64,000 bases of DNA from an uncultured Lentisphaerota bacterium (GCA_903896925.1 CAITZM010000020.1:62001-126000); one strand, 5' to 3'. Counted from the first letter of the stretch, positions 48,465 through 59,317 are shown. Program-made: numbers and translations. Notes: generated by a model not told the origin, from the letters alone.

Positions 48465-49757
48465 TCAGGTGCGCTGGTCGATCGGCACAAAGGCGGGCTG
48501 CATGGGGCCGGTATAGAGCTGCATGGGGCGGCCGATGCGCTGGTGCGGGTCGCGCTTGAGCTCCTGCCACTGCGCGATCCAGCCGGGCAGCCGGCCGAGC
48601 GCGAACAGCACGGTGAACATGTCCGTCGGAAAGCCCATCGCGCGATAGATGATGCCGGTGTAGAAGTCCACATTCGGGTAAAGCTTGCGCTCGACGAAAT
48701 AGGGATCGGCCAGCGCCTTAGCCTCCAGCCCGAGCGCCAGGTCCAGCAGCGGATCCTGCTTGCCGAGCCGCGCGAGCACCTCGTGACAGATCTTCTTGGC
48801 GATGGCTGCGCGCGGGTCGTACGTTTTGTAGATCCGGTGCCCGAAGCCCATCAACCGGCGGGGGTTCGTCTTGTCCTTGGCCTGCTCGATGACCTTGTCC
48901 ACGCTGCAGCCCTCGCGATGGATGCGCTCGAGCATCTCCACGACCTCCTGGTTGGCGCCGCCGTGCAGCGGGCCCCACAGCGCGCAGATGCCGGCGCAGA
49001 CCGAGGCATAGAGGTTCGCACCGCTGCTGCCGACCATGCGCACGGTGCTGGTCGAGCAGTTCTGGCCGTGGTCGGCGTGCAGGACGAGGAGCTGGTTCAT
49101 CACGCGGACGATGATCGGGTCGATCTGGTAGTCCACCACCGGCGAGCTGAACATCATGTTCAGGAAGTTCGCGCAGTAGGACAGCTTGTGGCTCGGCTGG
49201 CTGATGGGCTCGCCGATGGACTTTTTGTACGAGAAGGCCGCAATGGTGCGCAGCTTGGAAAGCAGGCGCGTGGCGGCCATGTCAATATCTTCGTCGGTCT
49301 TGTCTACCTCAGGGTAGAAACTGGAGAGCGAGACGACCATGGCCGAGAGCACGGCCATCGGGTGCGCGCGCTCCGGGTAGCGCCGGAAGAACGTGCGCAT
49401 GTCCTCGTGGATCATCGAGTGGCTGTTGAACAGATCGGAGAATTTCTCCATCTGGGCCTGGTTCGGCAACACGCCGTGAATCAGGAGGTAGGCCACCTCG
49501 ACGAAGGTGCAGTGCTCGGTGAGCACCTCGACAGGATAGCCTCGGTAGAGGAGCTGGCCCTTTTCGCCGTCGACGTGGCTGATCGCGCTCTGGCAGGAGA
49601 CGGTGCAGCCGAAGCCCGGGTCATACGTGTAGACCCGCGCGTCCCGCCACAGGGTACGGATGTCCACGGCGCGGAAACCGGCGTTGTCTTCCATCATGGG
49701 CATCGTGATGGTTTTGCCGTCCACATGGAGTTCGGCTGTTTTGGTTTCATTTGTCAT
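48465..49757 (-). CDS. gltA: Citrate synthase (type I, hexameric-like)
   Basis: A 430-residue enzyme joining oxaloacetate and acetyl-CoA. Active-site residues are H230 (LHADHGQNCSTSTVRM), H265 (WGPLHGGANQEV) and H307 (MGFGHRIYKTYDPR), with the catalytic Asp in LYPNVDFYTGIIYRAMG. The beta-rich N-terminal region (about 50 residues: LHVDGKTITMPMMEDNAGF, ..YTYDPGF) is that of the NADH-sensitive type found in Gram-negative bacteria. It is the last gene of the minus-strand TCA cluster, 93 bp after mdh. Confidence 0.97.
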   Translation of the reverse strand: MTNETKTAELHVDGKTITMPMMEDNAGFRAVDIRTLWRDARVYTYDPGFGCTVSCQSAISHVDGEKGQLLYRGYPVEVLTEHCTFVEVAYLLIHGVLPNQAQMEKFSDLFNSHSMIHEDMRTFFRRYPERAHPMAVLSAMVVSLSSFYPEVDKTDEDIDMAATRLLSKLRTIAAFSYKKSIGEPISQPSHKLSYCANFLNMMFSSPVVDYQIDPIIVRVMNQLLVLHADHGQNCSTSTVRMVGSSGANLYASVCAGICALWGPLHGGANQEVVEMLERIHREGCSVDKVIEQAKDKTNPRRLMGFGHRIYKTYDPRAAIAKKICHEVLARLGKQDPLLDLALGLEAKALADPYFVERKLYPNVDFYTGIIYRAMGFPTDMFTVLFALGRLPGWIAQWQELKRDPHQRIGRPMQLYTGPMQPAFVPIDQRT

Positions 49758-49850
49758 AGTTATTCCCTTTGCTCTCCACTCTTATTCCTGTTGCAGATTC
49801 GCGTACGCGGCCGTTGCACTATCACGCTCCGAAGGGCGCCGCCGCCAACT

Positions 49851-50789
49851 TTAGAACTTGACGAGATGTTCCAGCGCCTTGGTCGTGTCCTTCACTGCCG
49901 CCGCCGACTTGTGCAGGGCCACCGTTTCCTCTTCGTCGAGCTTGTATTCAATGATCCGTTCGAGCCCCTTGCGGCCCAACTGCACGGGGGCCCCGAAGAA
50001 CATATCGTGCAGGCCATATTCCCCGTTCATGAAGGCTGCGCACGGAACGATCAGGTGCTTGTCCTTGAGGATGGCTTCGACCATCTGGGCGATGGCGGCC
50101 GACGGGGCGTAAAAAGCCGAACCGGTCTTGAGCAGGTTCACGATCTCTCCGCCGCCCTTGCGGGTGCGGTTGACAATTTCTTCCAGCTTGGCCGGCGGGA
50201 GATAGTCGCGCAACGGGACGCCCGCGATGTTCGAGGTGCGCGTCAACGGCACCATCTCATCGCCATGGCCACCCAGCACATAGCAGTTGATGTTTTCCAC
50301 GCTGACGCCGGTTTCCATCGCGACGAAGGCGCGCATGCGCGCCGAGTCGAGGATGCCCGCCTGGCCGATGATGCGCTCGCGCGGCAGGTGGCCGAGTTTC
50401 ATCGCCAGGTACGCCATGGTGTCCAATGGATTCGTCAATACGATGAAGATCGCGTCCGGAGAATATTTGAGCGACTCGGTGGTCGCGGAACCGACGATCT
50501 TCGCATTGGCCGTCAGCAGGTCGTCGCGGCTCATCCCGGGCTTGCGCGGCAGCCCCGCTGTGATGACGATGATATCCGAGTTTTGCGTCGCCTCGAAGCT
50601 GTTCGAGCCGATGATCTCAACATCCTTGCCGATGACCGGCATCGCCTCCTGCAGGTCGAGCGCTTTCCCCTGCGGCATCCCTTCGGCAATGTCCACCAGC
50701 ACGATGTCCGCCAGCTCGCGCTCGGCCAGCCAGTGGGCGGTGGTCGCGCCGGTCATGCCGGCACCGATAATGGAAACTTTGGCGCTCAT
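49851..50789 (-). CDS. mdh: Malate dehydrogenase (LDH-like, NAD-dependent)
   Basis: A 312-residue enzyme of the LDH-like malate dehydrogenase group. The NAD loop is VSIIGAGMTGATTAHWLAE (5-23); substrate arginines lie in AGLPRKPGMSRDDLL (about 78-92); the catalytic His is H175 in YVLGGHGDEMVPL. Arg (not Gln) in the AGLPRKPGMSR loop indicates malate over lactate. The start at 50789 has GGAGAACC; an in-frame ATG 4 codons earlier is less favoured. It lies 101 bp after fumB and 93 bp before gltA in the cluster. Confidence 0.96.
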   Translation of the reverse strand: MSAKVSIIGAGMTGATTAHWLAERELADIVLVDIAEGMPQGKALDLQEAMPVIGKDVEIIGSNSFEATQNSDIIVITAGLPRKPGMSRDDLLTANAKIVGSATTESLKYSPDAIFIVLTNPLDTMAYLAMKLGHLPRERIIGQAGILDSARMRAFVAMETGVSVENINCYVLGGHGDEMVPLTRTSNIAGVPLRDYLPPAKLEEIVNRTRKGGGEIVNLLKTGSAFYAPSAAIAQMVEAILKDKHLIVPCAAFMNGEYGLHDMFFGAPVQLGRKGLERIIEYKLDEEETVALHKSAAAVKDTTKALEHLVKF

Positions 50790-50890
50790 AGGTTCTCCCA
50801 TTCTTTTTGTACCTCTACACTGCGAGAGGTGTGATTTCCAATAGATTTTTTTCGACCCAGCGATCAGCCTTGAAAAAAAGTCTGGGCCGG

Positions 50891-51505
50891 CTACGGCCTC
50901 ACGCTGTTCTCCTGCGGCTTCTTCCGGGGCGTCTGGAGCAACTGCTGAGCCATGCCCTCGGAACTTTCCCGGATGGTATCGTGCCAGGAATGGCCGTGAG
51001 CATCCATCGTGACCAGGGCCCGGAAATCCTGAACATCGATGACCCACAGTGCTTCCGGAACGCCGAACTCCTCCAGCATGAACACCTGCCGGACACGGTG
51101 CACAGATTGTGCGATCAGAGTGGCCAGGCCGCCGATCGCGTGGAAATAGGCGGCCCCGTGGGCTTGTAGCGCGGCGAGGGTTTTCGGGCCCATGCCGCCT
51201 TTGCCGATCACGCCCCGGAGCCCGTAATTCTTGATGACCTCGGCCTCGTAGGGTTCTTCCCGGATGGAGGTGGTCGGGCCGGCGGCGACGAACGACCAGC
51301 CCGCGGCAGATTTGCTGACAACAGGGCCGCAATGGTAGAGGAGTGAGCCCCTCAGCAGATCCGCTACTTCCGTCCGCCGGGCGCCCAGCAACCAGGTGTG
51401 CGCCGCATCCCGCCCGGTGACGATGGTTCCGCTCAGGGAAACCTCCTCACCGACATGGAGCGCCCGGATGTCAGCGTCGCTCAAAGGAAGCTGCAACTCA
51501 TGCAT
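50891..51505 (-). CDS. fumB: Fumarate hydratase class I, beta subunit
   Basis: A 204-residue C-terminal-type subunit of two-subunit class I fumarase. HELQLPLSDADIRALHVGEEVSLSGTIVTGRDAAH (two blocks) is the start of the family, and then GPVVSKSAAGWSFVAAGPTTSIREEPYE (with the conserved GPTTS), GVIGKGGMG and LEEFGVPEALWVIDVQDFRALVTMDAHGHS in two pieces. Start at 51505 overlaps the alpha subunit by 8 nt. With alpha it interconverts malate and fumarate using an oxygen-sensitive [4Fe-4S] cluster. Confidence 0.93.
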   Translation of the reverse strand: MHELQLPLSDADIRALHVGEEVSLSGTIVTGRDAAHTWLLGARRTEVADLLRGSLLYHCGPVVSKSAAGWSFVAAGPTTSIREEPYEAEVIKNYGLRGVIGKGGMGPKTLAALQAHGAAYFHAIGGLATLIAQSVHRVRQVFMLEEFGVPEALWVIDVQDFRALVTMDAHGHSWHDTIRESSEGMAQQLLQTPRKKPQENSVRP

Positions 51506-52385
51506 AGGTGGCCTCTTCGCCGGAAAATAACAGCGTCCGGCGGCGGTCGGCCCAACACATGTAGGCGATGGACACGAAGAAGGAAGCGGGCGTCCGATGT
51601 GCACCGCCTATTTTTACACCCAGCACGGTGGTCTTGCCGCCAAAGCCCATGGGGCCGATGCCCAGCGTATTTAGATCGCGGAATAACCGGGCTTCTAGAT
51701 CGCGCAGCACCGGCAGCTCGTTTACATCAGCCAACGGCCGGAAGAGTTGCTTCTTGGCCATGAGCATGCCCGTGACCCGGTCGCCCCCGATGCCCACACC
51801 GATGAACCCGGGCGCGCAGCCCTGGCCCTGGGCCCGGTTCACCGCGTCCACCACGCATTTATGAACACCTTCGAGATCGCGCCCGGCTCCGAGGCTGGCC
51901 TGGGGGAGCGAGTATTGGCTGGATACATTTTCGCTGCCGCCGCCCTTGAGCATCAACTTCACCTGGATCGCCGCTCGATCCCATTCGTGAAAGGTGACGT
52001 AAGGCGAGAGGGTGCCGACATTGTCCCCGCTGTTTGTGCCGGTGATGGCATCGACCGCGTTGGGGCGCAGGAACGACTTCTTGACGGCCTCCCGGGTGGC
52101 CTCCTGGATCAAGCGCTCCACCTGCCGCAGGGACTGGCCCATGGGCAGCGTCACCTGGTAACTGCAGGCCCCGGTGTCCTGACAAATCGGGGTGGCCTGT
52201 TTCCGGGCCAAGGCAATGTTTTCGAGGATAAGATCCAAGACCTTGCGTCCCGTCGAGTCTACGGGTTCGTTCCCTGCGGCCTGCCGGATGGCTTCCTCGA
52301 CATCGGCACTCAAGTCGGTGGAGGCCAGTCTGATCAGATGCAGAACGGCCTGCTGAAAAGATTTCTCCTGAAGAGGCGCTGTCAT
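51498..52385 (-). CDS. fumA: Fumarate hydratase class I, alpha subunit
   Basis: A 295-residue N-terminal-type subunit holding the [4Fe-4S] cluster. Cysteine ligands are expected in PICQDTGACSYQ (about 67-78), GQGCAPGFIGVGIGG (about 188-202) and AYMCWADRR (near the C-terminus). Substrate residues include TNSGDNVGTLSPYVTF and KLMLKGGGSENVSSQ. The cluster type is sensitive to oxygen, in line with an anaerobic or low-oxygen life. It lies 13 bp after sucD and overlaps fumB. Confidence 0.95.
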   Translation of the reverse strand: MTAPLQEKSFQQAVLHLIRLASTDLSADVEEAIRQAAGNEPVDSTGRKVLDLILENIALARKQATPICQDTGACSYQVTLPMGQSLRQVERLIQEATREAVKKSFLRPNAVDAITGTNSGDNVGTLSPYVTFHEWDRAAIQVKLMLKGGGSENVSSQYSLPQASLGAGRDLEGVHKCVVDAVNRAQGQGCAPGFIGVGIGGDRVTGMLMAKKQLFRPLADVNELPVLRDLEARLFRDLNTLGIGPMGFGGKTTVLGVKIGGAHRTPASFFVSIAYMCWADRRRTLLFSGEEATYA

Positions 52386-52398
52386 GACCTGCTTTACA

Positions 52399-53274
52399 TC
52401 ACGGCTTGGTCAACTTGGAAAAAATAAGCCCGGGGATCTCGCTGGTGATCCGTGCCACGGGAATGCCAGCCCGATTCAGGGCCTCGGTCTTCGCGGCGGC
52501 GGTTTCATTTGCGCCCCCAATGAGGGCGCCCGCATGACCCATGCGCCGCCCCGGCGGGGCGGTCAACCCGGCCATAAAGGCCACGATGGGCTTGGTCATG
52601 TGTTGCTGGAAATAGCGGGCCGCCTCCACCTCGTCCTGGCCGCCGATCTCGCCGACCAGCACCACGGAATCCGTGCCGGGATCCGCTTCAAACAGGGGGA
52701 GCAGATCCACAAAACGGCTGCCAATGACCGGGTCGCCGCCGATGCCGATACAGGTCGACTGCCCCAAGCCGGCTGCCGTCAGCGCCGCTACGATCTCATA
52801 GGTGAGGGTACCGCTGCGGGAAACGACACCCACGCGGCCGGGCTTGTGGATCTGGGCCGGGAGGATGCCGACCTTGCAGGAGCCTGGACTGATCAAACCC
52901 GGACAGTTGGGGCCGATGAGCCGGATGCCCGCGGCCTTGAGCTGTTCAAAGGCCTCCAAGGCATCCAGGGTGGGGACGCCTTCCGTTATGCAGACGACCA
53001 GCTTCAGCGGCGAGGCGGCCACTTCCAATAAGGCTGCCTTGGCAAACTTGGCTGGCACGTAAATGACCGAGGTGTTCGCGCCTGTTTTGGCCACCGCTTC
53101 CGCCACGGTATTGAACACAGGAATGCCCAGGACGGTTTGACCGCCCTTGCCGGGGGTCACGCCCGCCACCACCTTGGTTCCGTACTCGAGCATACGTTCG
53201 GTGTGGAACAGTCCGTCGCGACCCGTGATGCCCTGCACCAGCAGGCGCGTATCTTGATTGACGAGAATGCTCAT
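52399..53274 (-). CDS. sucD: Succinyl-CoA synthetase, alpha subunit
   Basis: A 291-residue alpha subunit. The CoA-binding Rossmann part begins [22 protein letters not shown] and includes [25 protein letters not shown] precedes the ligase part with the phosphorylated histidine H247 in [11 protein letters not shown]. The start at 53274 overlaps the sucC stop (ATGA). It catalyses, with sucC, the reversible succinyl-CoA/succinate step. Confidence 0.97.
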   Translation of the reverse strand: MSILVNQDTRLLVQGITGRDGLFHTERMLEYGTKVVAGVTPGKGGQTVLGIPVFNTVAEAVAKTGANTSVIYVPAKFAKAALLEVAASPLKLVVCITEGVPTLDALEAFEQLKAAGIRLIGPNCPGLISPGSCKVGILPAQIHKPGRVGVVSRSGTLTYEIVAALTAAGLGQSTCIGIGGDPVIGSRFVDLLPLFEADPGTDSVVLVGEIGGQDEVEAARYFQQHMTKPIVAFMAGLTAPPGRRMGHAGALIGGANETAAAKTEALNRAGIPVARITSEIPGLIFSKLTKP

Positions 53275-54413
53275 AGTGCTTGTACCCATTTTGCGGCCAT
53301 CTGCGCGCCCTCTTCCAAGGTCAGCGCCACTTTCATGTCCGACTCTCCCAGCAGCTCCCGGGCCTGGGCCTCATTGGTCCCGACCAGGCGGATGATGATC
53401 GGGACATCAATGGTGAGTTGCGCGCGGGCGGCCAGGATGCCCCGGGCCACATCGTCGCAGCGGGTGATGCCGCCGAAGATGTTGATGAAAATAATTTTGA
53501 CCTGTTTGTCGCGTAGGATCATCCGGAAAGCGTCGACGATCTTGTTGGGGTTGGAACTGCCCCCGACATCCAGGAAGTTGGCGGGCTTGCCTCCGAAGTA
53601 TTTGATGATGTCCATCGTCGCCATGGCCAGGCCGGCGCCGTTCACCATGCAGCCGATGTTGCCCTCCAGCCGCACAAAACTGAGGCCGGCGGCCTTGGCC
53701 TCAAGTTCTTCGCGGTCTTCCGCATCCATGTCGCGCAGCTGCTCGGTTTCCTCGTGGCGAAACAAGGCATTGTCATCGAACTGGATCTTGCCGTCCAAGG
53801 CCAGCACCTTGCCGCGGCCGTCCACCACCAGCGGGTTGATTTCCACCAGGGAGCAATCGCGGGCCAGGAACAGCTTGGCCATGCCGAGCATGATGTCGAT
53901 GGCGGCCTCGGCCTGGCCTGCCTCGCGGAACAGCAGTTGGGCAAAGGGGCGGCAGGTTTCCCGGCTCAGGTGGCGAGCTTCGGCTATGCGCACAGCCAGC
54001 CGTCGGATTTTTTCGGGCGAGGTCTTGGCGGTCTCCTCAATCTCCACGCCGCCGTCCGCGCAGCCGATGAAGGTCAGGGTCGCCTGGCCGCGGTCGATCA
54101 AAAGGCTGAGGTACGATTCGGAGGCCACGGTGATGGCGGGGCAGACAAACAGCTTGCGCACCGGCAAGCCGTTGATCGTCAGCCCGAGAATTTTTTCCGC
54201 GGCCGGCTGCAACTCGGCGGCCGTGGTGATGAGCTTGACACCCCCGGCCTTACCCCGTCCTCCGGAATGCACCTGGGCTTTCAATACGACGGGCAGCCCC
54301 AGTTCCTGGGCGGTCTGCGCGGCGGTGGCTGCGTCCGCCGCCATCCGGCCACCGGGGGTGGGGATGCCAAACTCGGCGAACAGCGCGTGGGCTTGATACT
54401 CGTGTATTTTCAT
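53271..54413 (-). CDS. sucC: Succinyl-CoA synthetase, beta subunit
   Basis: A 380-residue ATP-grasp subunit. [22 protein letters not shown] is the family start; [19 protein letters not shown] (about 44-62) is the ATP-grasp loop; [20 protein letters not shown] carries the metal ligands; [19 protein letters not shown] and FDVGG-type [16 protein letters not shown] are the CoA/phosphate parts, with [16 protein letters not shown] near the end. It lies 18 bp downstream of sdhB in the cluster. Confidence 0.97.
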   Translation of the reverse strand: MKIHEYQAHALFAEFGIPTPGGRMAADAATAAQTAQELGLPVVLKAQVHSGGRGKAGGVKLITTAAELQPAAEKILGLTINGLPVRKLFVCPAITVASESYLSLLIDRGQATLTFIGCADGGVEIEETAKTSPEKIRRLAVRIAEARHLSRETCRPFAQLLFREAGQAEAAIDIMLGMAKLFLARDCSLVEINPLVVDGRGKVLALDGKIQFDDNALFRHEETEQLRDMDAEDREELEAKAAGLSFVRLEGNIGCMVNGAGLAMATMDIIKYFGGKPANFLDVGGSSNPNKIVDAFRMILRDKQVKIIFINIFGGITRCDDVARGILAARAQLTIDVPIIIRLVGTNEAQARELLGESDMKVALTLEEGAQMAAKWVQAL

Positions 54414-54431
54414 ACGGTTACTCGGTGAACA

Positions 54432-55178
54432 TCAGCGGTGGGTCAACGCGGCGCGCAGGAACTGGGAGTTCATGCCCGCGATGTTGCCCATCTTAATTTC
54501 CTTGGGACAGGTCGCTTCGCACTCGGCTTCATTGGAGCAATTGCCAAAGCCCGCCTGGTCCATGGCGGTGACCATGTCCAGCACGCGGCGTTTCCACTCC
54601 ACCCGGCCTTGGGGCAACCGGGAAAGATGGGCCACCTTGGCGCTGACAAACAGCATGGCGGCGGCATTCTTGCAGGCCGCGGCGCAGGCCCCGCAACCGA
54701 TGCATTGGGCCGTATCCATGGCCTTCTCGGCGTCTTCCTTGGAAATGGGAATGGCATTGGCATCCGGGGCTCCCCCGGTCTTGACGGAGACATAGCCGCC
54801 TGCTGCGATGATGGAATCGAGGCTGGAGCGATCCACCACCAGGTCGCGGATAATCGGGAAACTGCGCACACGCAGCGGCTCGATGGTAATGACCGCGCCG
54901 TCCTGGAACGAACGCATATGCAACTGGCAGACCGTGCCCCCGTGTTCATGGCCATGCGGACGGCCATTGATCACGATACAGCAGGTGCCGCAGATGCCCT
55001 CCCGGCAGTCGCTGTCGAAGGCGACAGGCACTTCGCCCCTGCTGATCAGGTCGTGGTTCAACAGGTCGAGCATCTCCAGAAAGGAGATGTCGGGGGTGAT
55101 ATCCTGCACCTTGTATTCGGCCAAGGCGCCGGGCGATGCATTGTCCTTCTGACGCCAGACTCGTAAGGTGAAATTCAT
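54432..55178 (-). CDS. sdhB: Succinate dehydrogenase/fumarate reductase iron-sulfur subunit
   Basis: A 248-residue subunit with three clusters: the [2Fe-2S] ligands in [17 protein letters not shown] (about 56-71) and a downstream Cys (GTVCQLHM), and two further Cys groups, [14 protein letters not shown] (about 158-171) and [16 protein letters not shown] (about 212-227). The layout is that of the B. subtilis/Bacteroidetes type. It overlaps sdhA by 4 nt. Direction (succinate oxidation or fumarate reduction) cannot be told from the sequence alone. Confidence 0.95.
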   Translation of the reverse strand: MNFTLRVWRQKDNASPGALAEYKVQDITPDISFLEMLDLLNHDLISRGEVPVAFDSDCREGICGTCCIVINGRPHGHEHGGTVCQLHMRSFQDGAVITIEPLRVRSFPIIRDLVVDRSSLDSIIAAGGYVSVKTGGAPDANAIPISKEDAEKAMDTAQCIGCGACAAACKNAAAMLFVSAKVAHLSRLPQGRVEWKRRVLDMVTAMDQAGFGNCSNEAECEATCPKEIKMGNIAGMNSQFLRAALTHR

Positions 55179-57100
55179 TTGTAGGACCTCGCCGCCAGAT
55201 GAACGGTTTCAAACTCGAGGGGTTCCTGATGGCGCACGGGCGCTTTGCCCTCGCCTTGGTATTCCCAGGCCGCCACATGACGAAAATGATCATCATCCCG
55301 CTTGGCCTCGCCCTCCGCAGTCTGGCTCTCAACGCGCAAATGGCAGCCGCAGGACTCCCGTCGTTCAAGGGCATCCTTGACCAGCAGTTCGGAAAATTCC
55401 AGGTAGTCGGCCACCCGGCGGGCGTAGTCATAGGCCTGGTTGAAATCGGCCGCCGCACCGGGGACGCGCACATTCTTCCAGAACCGTTCGCGGATCTCCG
55501 GGATCTTCCGCAGCGTTTCCTGCAAACTGGCTTCCTCGCGGCTCATGCCGCAGTGATCCCACAACAGTTGCCCCAGTTCGCGATGGAACTCGTTGGCGGG
55601 TGTATGGCCGTTGACACTGGTGAGCTTTTCGGTCCGCTGCCGGACCGCAGCGAGCGTTTCCTGAAAGGCGGGCAGGTCGGCGGCGACGGTCTTTTTAGCC
55701 TTGGGTTTGACCCCGGCCAGATAGCCGGACACCGTATACGGGGAGATGAAATAGCCGTCGGCCAGGCCCTGCATCAGGGCGCTGGCGCCCAACCGGTTGG
55801 CGCCATGGTCGGAGAAGTTGGCTTCGCCCAAGGCAAAGAGGCCGGGAATGGTGGTCATCAAATTGTAGTCAACCCAGAGCCCGCCCATGGCGTAATGCGG
55901 GGCAGGATAGATCCGCATGGGCTGCTCGTAGGGATTCTCGGCGGTGATCCGCTGATACATCTCGAAGAGGTTCCCATACTTCTCCCGGATCACGCCCTCG
56001 CCCTGGCGGGCAATCGCCTCGGCAAAATCCAGATAGACCGAGACGCCGCTGGGGCCGACCCCGTGCCCTTGATCGACCATGACCTTGGCATTCCGGCTGG
56101 CCACGTCGCGCGGCACCAGATTGCCGAAGGCCGGATACTTCTCTTCCAGGTAGTAAAACCGTTCTTCCCCCGGGATGGTATTCGGCGGGCGCTTGTCGCC
56201 GGCTTTCCGCGGGACCCAGATGCGGCCATCGTTCCGCAGGCTCTCGCTCATCAGCACCAGTTTCGACTGGTGCGAGCCGGACCGCGGAATACAGGTCGGG
56301 TGGATCTGCGTATAGCACGGGTTGGCGAAACAGGCGCCTCGCTTGTAGGCCGCCCAGAGCGCGGACACGTTGCTGGCCTGTGCGTTCGTGGAGAGATCAA
56401 AGACGTTGGTATAACCGCCCGTGGCCAGGATCACGGCGTCCCCGGCATAGGACTCCATCTGGCCGGTGATCATGTTGCGGACGACGATGCCGCCCACGCG
56501 GCCATCCTCCACGACCAGGTCCAGCATTTCCCGACGAGGAAACAGTTTGATCTTGCCGAGATGCACCTGGCGCATCAGGGCGCTATAGGCGCCGATCAGC
56601 AGCTGCTGCCCCGTCTGTCCGCGCGCATAAAACGTCCGGGAGACCTGCGCGCCGCCAAACGAGCGGGTCTCGAGCGCTCCGCCGTAGTCCCGCGCGAAGG
56701 GCACGCCCTGGGCCACACATTGATCGATGATGTGGCCGCTGACCTGGGCCAGGCGATAGACATTCGCTTCCCGCGAGCGGAAGTCGCCGCCCTTGATGGT
56801 GTCGTAGAACAGGCGGTAGATGCTGTCGTTATCGTTCGCGTAGTTCTTGGCGGCATTGATGCCGCCCTGCGCGGCGATGCTGTGGGCCCGGCGGGGACTG
56901 TCCTGCAGACAGAAGCAGCTCACGTTGTAGCCCAGTTCGGCCAGACTGGCCGCGGCGGACGAGCCCGCCAGCCCCGTGCCCACCACCAGGACATGGTATT
57001 TGCTTTTGTTGGTCGGGTTGACCAGGCGCAGGTCGTGGCGGTGATTTTCCCATTTATCCACCAAGGGACCGGAAGGAATTTTCGCGTCGAGAGTGATCAT
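55175..57100 (-). CDS. sdhA: Succinate dehydrogenase/fumarate reductase flavoprotein subunit
   Basis: A 641-residue FAD subunit. The dinucleotide loop is [20 protein letters not shown] (37-56), and FAD is bound covalently to H73 in [18 protein letters not shown]. Active-site segments include the HPTCIPRSG region and [37 protein letters not shown] in two blocks, with Arg and His for dicarboxylate binding. Length and layout fit the type B (Bacteroidetes/epsilonproteobacterial-like) enzyme with a single cytochrome b subunit. It overlaps sdhC and sdhB by 4 nt each. Confidence 0.97.
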   Translation of the reverse strand: MITLDAKIPSGPLVDKWENHRHDLRLVNPTNKSKYHVLVVGTGLAGSSAAASLAELGYNVSCFCLQDSPRRAHSIAAQGGINAAKNYANDNDSIYRLFYDTIKGGDFRSREANVYRLAQVSGHIIDQCVAQGVPFARDYGGALETRSFGGAQVSRTFYARGQTGQQLLIGAYSALMRQVHLGKIKLFPRREMLDLVVEDGRVGGIVVRNMITGQMESYAGDAVILATGGYTNVFDLSTNAQASNVSALWAAYKRGACFANPCYTQIHPTCIPRSGSHQSKLVLMSESLRNDGRIWVPRKAGDKRPPNTIPGEERFYYLEEKYPAFGNLVPRDVASRNAKVMVDQGHGVGPSGVSVYLDFAEAIARQGEGVIREKYGNLFEMYQRITAENPYEQPMRIYPAPHYAMGGLWVDYNLMTTIPGLFALGEANFSDHGANRLGASALMQGLADGYFISPYTVSGYLAGVKPKAKKTVAADLPAFQETLAAVRQRTEKLTSVNGHTPANEFHRELGQLLWDHCGMSREEASLQETLRKIPEIRERFWKNVRVPGAAADFNQAYDYARRVADYLEFSELLVKDALERRESCGCHLRVESQTAEGEAKRDDDHFRHVAAWEYQGEGKAPVRHQEPLEFETVHLAARSYK

Positions 57101-57783
57101 GCCATCCTACCTATTTTCAAAAAGAAACAGAACGCCAGGCTGGCGTAGCCCACGGCCAGGATCAAAGCGGTGGCCCGGCACACCAGGTCCACCCAGACAT
57201 CATGCCGCCGATGGCGCAGCCCGAAGGTGACCAGAAGGCTGGTGAACCCGTGAAACAGGTGCGTGCCCAAGGCGCAGAAACCGGCCGCATAGATGGTCAC
57301 GCTGACCGGGTTGGTCAAAATGCTCTGCACCCGGCTCCACGGCGTCTCGTGCGGCAGGCTGCCGTTGTTCAGCGTCCACAAGTGATAGGCGACGAACACA
57401 AGAATGGCGCCTCCCGTATAAATCATCGAGCGGGAGGCCAGGGTGGCGCTGCCGGCGGTGGCGCTGACCTGGTAGGCGACGGGGCGGGCTTTGAGGTTAT
57501 GATAGGTCAGGATGACGCCCATGACCACGTGCATCAGGAAGAAGAGCCCCAGCCCGACTTCGATGAGGGGCAGGAACGGAAGACCGTGGAGGAACTTCGC
57601 GTAGGCATTGAAGTCCTCAGCGCCCTTGAGCAGGAAACTGTTGCCGACCAGATGGAACAACAGAAAGCCCGTCAGCCCCATGCCCGCAAAGCCCATCAGC
57701 GCCTTCCGGCCGATGGAACTGCTGAAAAAAATCCGGCCCAGATAGCGGATGTCTTTCCACGCCGATACATTTTGCTCGCTCAT
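57097..57783 (-). CDS. sdhC: Succinate dehydrogenase/fumarate reductase cytochrome b subunit
   Basis: A 228-residue membrane protein with five hydrophobic helices, first [22 protein letters not shown] (about 27-48). Histidines in [25 protein letters not shown] and [11 protein letters not shown] are placed to bind two b haems, as in the cytochrome b558 family. It links the flavoprotein to the quinone pool. First gene of the sdhCAB group, 44 bp after korC. Confidence 0.92.
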   Translation of the reverse strand: MSEQNVSAWKDIRYLGRIFFSSSIGRKALMGFAGMGLTGFLLFHLVGNSFLLKGAEDFNAYAKFLHGLPFLPLIEVGLGLFFLMHVVMGVILTYHNLKARPVAYQVSATAGSATLASRSMIYTGGAILVFVAYHLWTLNNGSLPHETPWSRVQSILTNPVSVTIYAAGFCALGTHLFHGFTSLLVTFGLRHRRHDVWVDLVCRATALILAVGYASLAFCFFLKIGRMA

Positions 57784-57827
57784 GTTTTACCAGTGTTCGT
57801 GACTTGACAGCGTGGCCGGTTGTCCGC

Positions 57828-58448
57828 CTAGCCCCGGATGTGACTATAATCAGGTATGGCACTTCGCCGCTTGGCGTTCCACTTGCCCACCACGGCTGCT
57901 GCCGCTTGAAACCCGACGTCGACGGCCTTTACATTGAGCTCCAGGAAGGCCTTGGGAGCGCGTGCTGCCACGGCGGACTTCAGCGATTCGAGCCGGACAA
58001 TGCCCGTGAGGGAAACCAAGACGCCCAGTGCGATGACATTGGCCGTCATTTTGTTGCCCAATGTCTGGGCCAATTCGGTGACGGGCACTTCCACGGCGCG
58101 GGCGGTCGGCACCACCCCGACGAGCATGGAATCCGTGATCAGCAGCCCGGTATTGCTCAGGTCTCCATAATACGCGTCGCAGGCCTGCTGGCTGAGGCAC
58201 ACGAGCGTGTCGATGACCGGCGAATGCAGGATGTCGATTTCGCCCTTGCTGATGACGACTTCGGACCGGCTCGCGCCGCCCCGGGCCTCGGGGCCATAGG
58301 AGTTGGTCTGCACCACGTTCAACCCCTCATAGATGGAGGCCGCTTCGGCCAGCAGGCGACCTGCCAGGATCAAGCCCTGTCCGCCGGTTCCGCTCAGCCG
58401 GAAGGTGACGTACGGGTGGAGCTGGGTGCCGGAAGAACGCTTGCTCAT
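57828..58448 (-). CDS. korC: 2-oxoglutarate:ferredoxin oxidoreductase, gamma subunit
   Basis: A 206-residue gamma subunit of the 2-oxoacid:ferredoxin oxidoreductase family: VTFRLSGTGGQGLILAGRLLAEAA (about 14-37), VVQTNSYGPEARGGASRSEVVIS, then PVIDTLVCLSQQACDAY. The start at 58448 overlaps the korB stop (ATGA). Specificity for 2-oxoglutarate is inferred from the four-gene layout and from linkage to sucCD. Confidence 0.9.
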   Translation of the reverse strand: MSKRSSGTQLHPYVTFRLSGTGGQGLILAGRLLAEAASIYEGLNVVQTNSYGPEARGGASRSEVVISKGEIDILHSPVIDTLVCLSQQACDAYYGDLSNTGLLITDSMLVGVVPTARAVEVPVTELAQTLGNKMTANVIALGVLVSLTGIVRLESLKSAVAARAPKAFLELNVKAVDVGFQAAAAVVGKWNAKRRSAIPDYSHIRG

Positions 58449-59317
58449 ACGCCACCCCGGTTTTGCTTGGCCTGCGAGGGCTGGATGACCAGCTTTTCGT
58501 ATTGGTCGCAATACTCGGGCCGGGTGGCATCCTTTTTCAGCAACCCGATCACGAGATCCTTGCCCTCGGCCCGGGCCTTCTCCACGTCGAGCTCGGGCGT
58601 GAAGACGACCGCATGATCACGCTGCTGCTTGAGCATATCCAGATGCGACCCGAGTTTGTTGATACGCCCGAAGGACGTATGGCAATGCGAGACCACCTCC
58701 AAAACGGAAAACCCCTTGTGCTCCAAGGCCTCTGACAAGAGTCGGAAGGTCTGCTGGTAGTGAAAGATCGTGGAGCGTGCGACAAACGTCGCGCCGGCCG
58801 CGACCGCCAGATTGCAGATGTCGAACGGCGGATCGATGTTGCCGGTCACAGCCGTGGGGGCTTTCATGCCCAGCGGCGTGGTCGGGGAATGCTGGCCGCC
58901 TGTCATGCCGTAGGTGCTGTTGTTGACCACCACCGCGGTGATGTCGATGTTGCGCCGGGCGGCGTGGATGAAGTGGTTGCCACCGATCGCCACCGCATCG
59001 CCGTCGCCCATGAAGACGATGACCTTCAGGTTAGGCTTGGCGAGCTTGACGCCCGTCGCAAAGGTGAGTGCGCGGCCGTGTGCGGTATGCAGGGTGTTGC
59101 AGTCCACATAGACCGGAATGCGGCCGGTACAGCCGATGCCGGAGATCACGACGGTCTCGTTCTTGTCGTAGCCCTTGGCCACGAAGACGCGGATCACCGT
59201 GTTCAGGAGCGTGCCCAGCCCGCAGCCGGGGCACCACATGTGCGGGAATTTTTTATTGCCACGAAGCCAGCTGTGGCGGTCCACAGGCTCGGCCGTTTGG
59301 TTGGTCGCATCAGCCAT
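58445..59317 (-). CDS. korB: 2-oxoglutarate:ferredoxin oxidoreductase, beta subunit
   Basis: A 290-residue thiamine-diphosphate subunit. MWCPGCGLGTLLNTV (about 27-41) holds two of the cluster cysteines, followed by GIGCTGRIPVYVDC, and the TPP-binding stretch VFMGDGDAVAIGGNHFIHA (about 93-111) then NNSTYGMTGGQHSPTTP (two adjacent pieces). HCHTSFGRIN in the C-terminal part is typical of the 2-oxoglutarate type. It overlaps korA by 8 nt and korC by 4 nt. Confidence 0.95.
   Translation of the reverse strand: MADATNQTAEPVDRHSWLRGNKKFPHMWCPGCGLGTLLNTVIRVFVAKGYDKNETVVISGIGCTGRIPVYVDCNTLHTAHGRALTFATGVKLAKPNLKVIVFMGDGDAVAIGGNHFIHAARRNIDITAVVVNNSTYGMTGGQHSPTTPLGMKAPTAVTGNIDPPFDICNLAVAAGATFVARSTIFHYQQTFRLLSEALEHKGFSVLEVVSHCHTSFGRINKLGSHLDMLKQQRDHAVVFTPELDVEKARAEGKDLVIGLLKKDATRPEYCDQYEKLVIQPSQAKQNRGGV

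Noticed and set aside
55199..57148. Long plus-strand open frame opposite sdhA
   Set aside because: Antisense of a well-conserved gene with active-site motifs; no start context and no domain.
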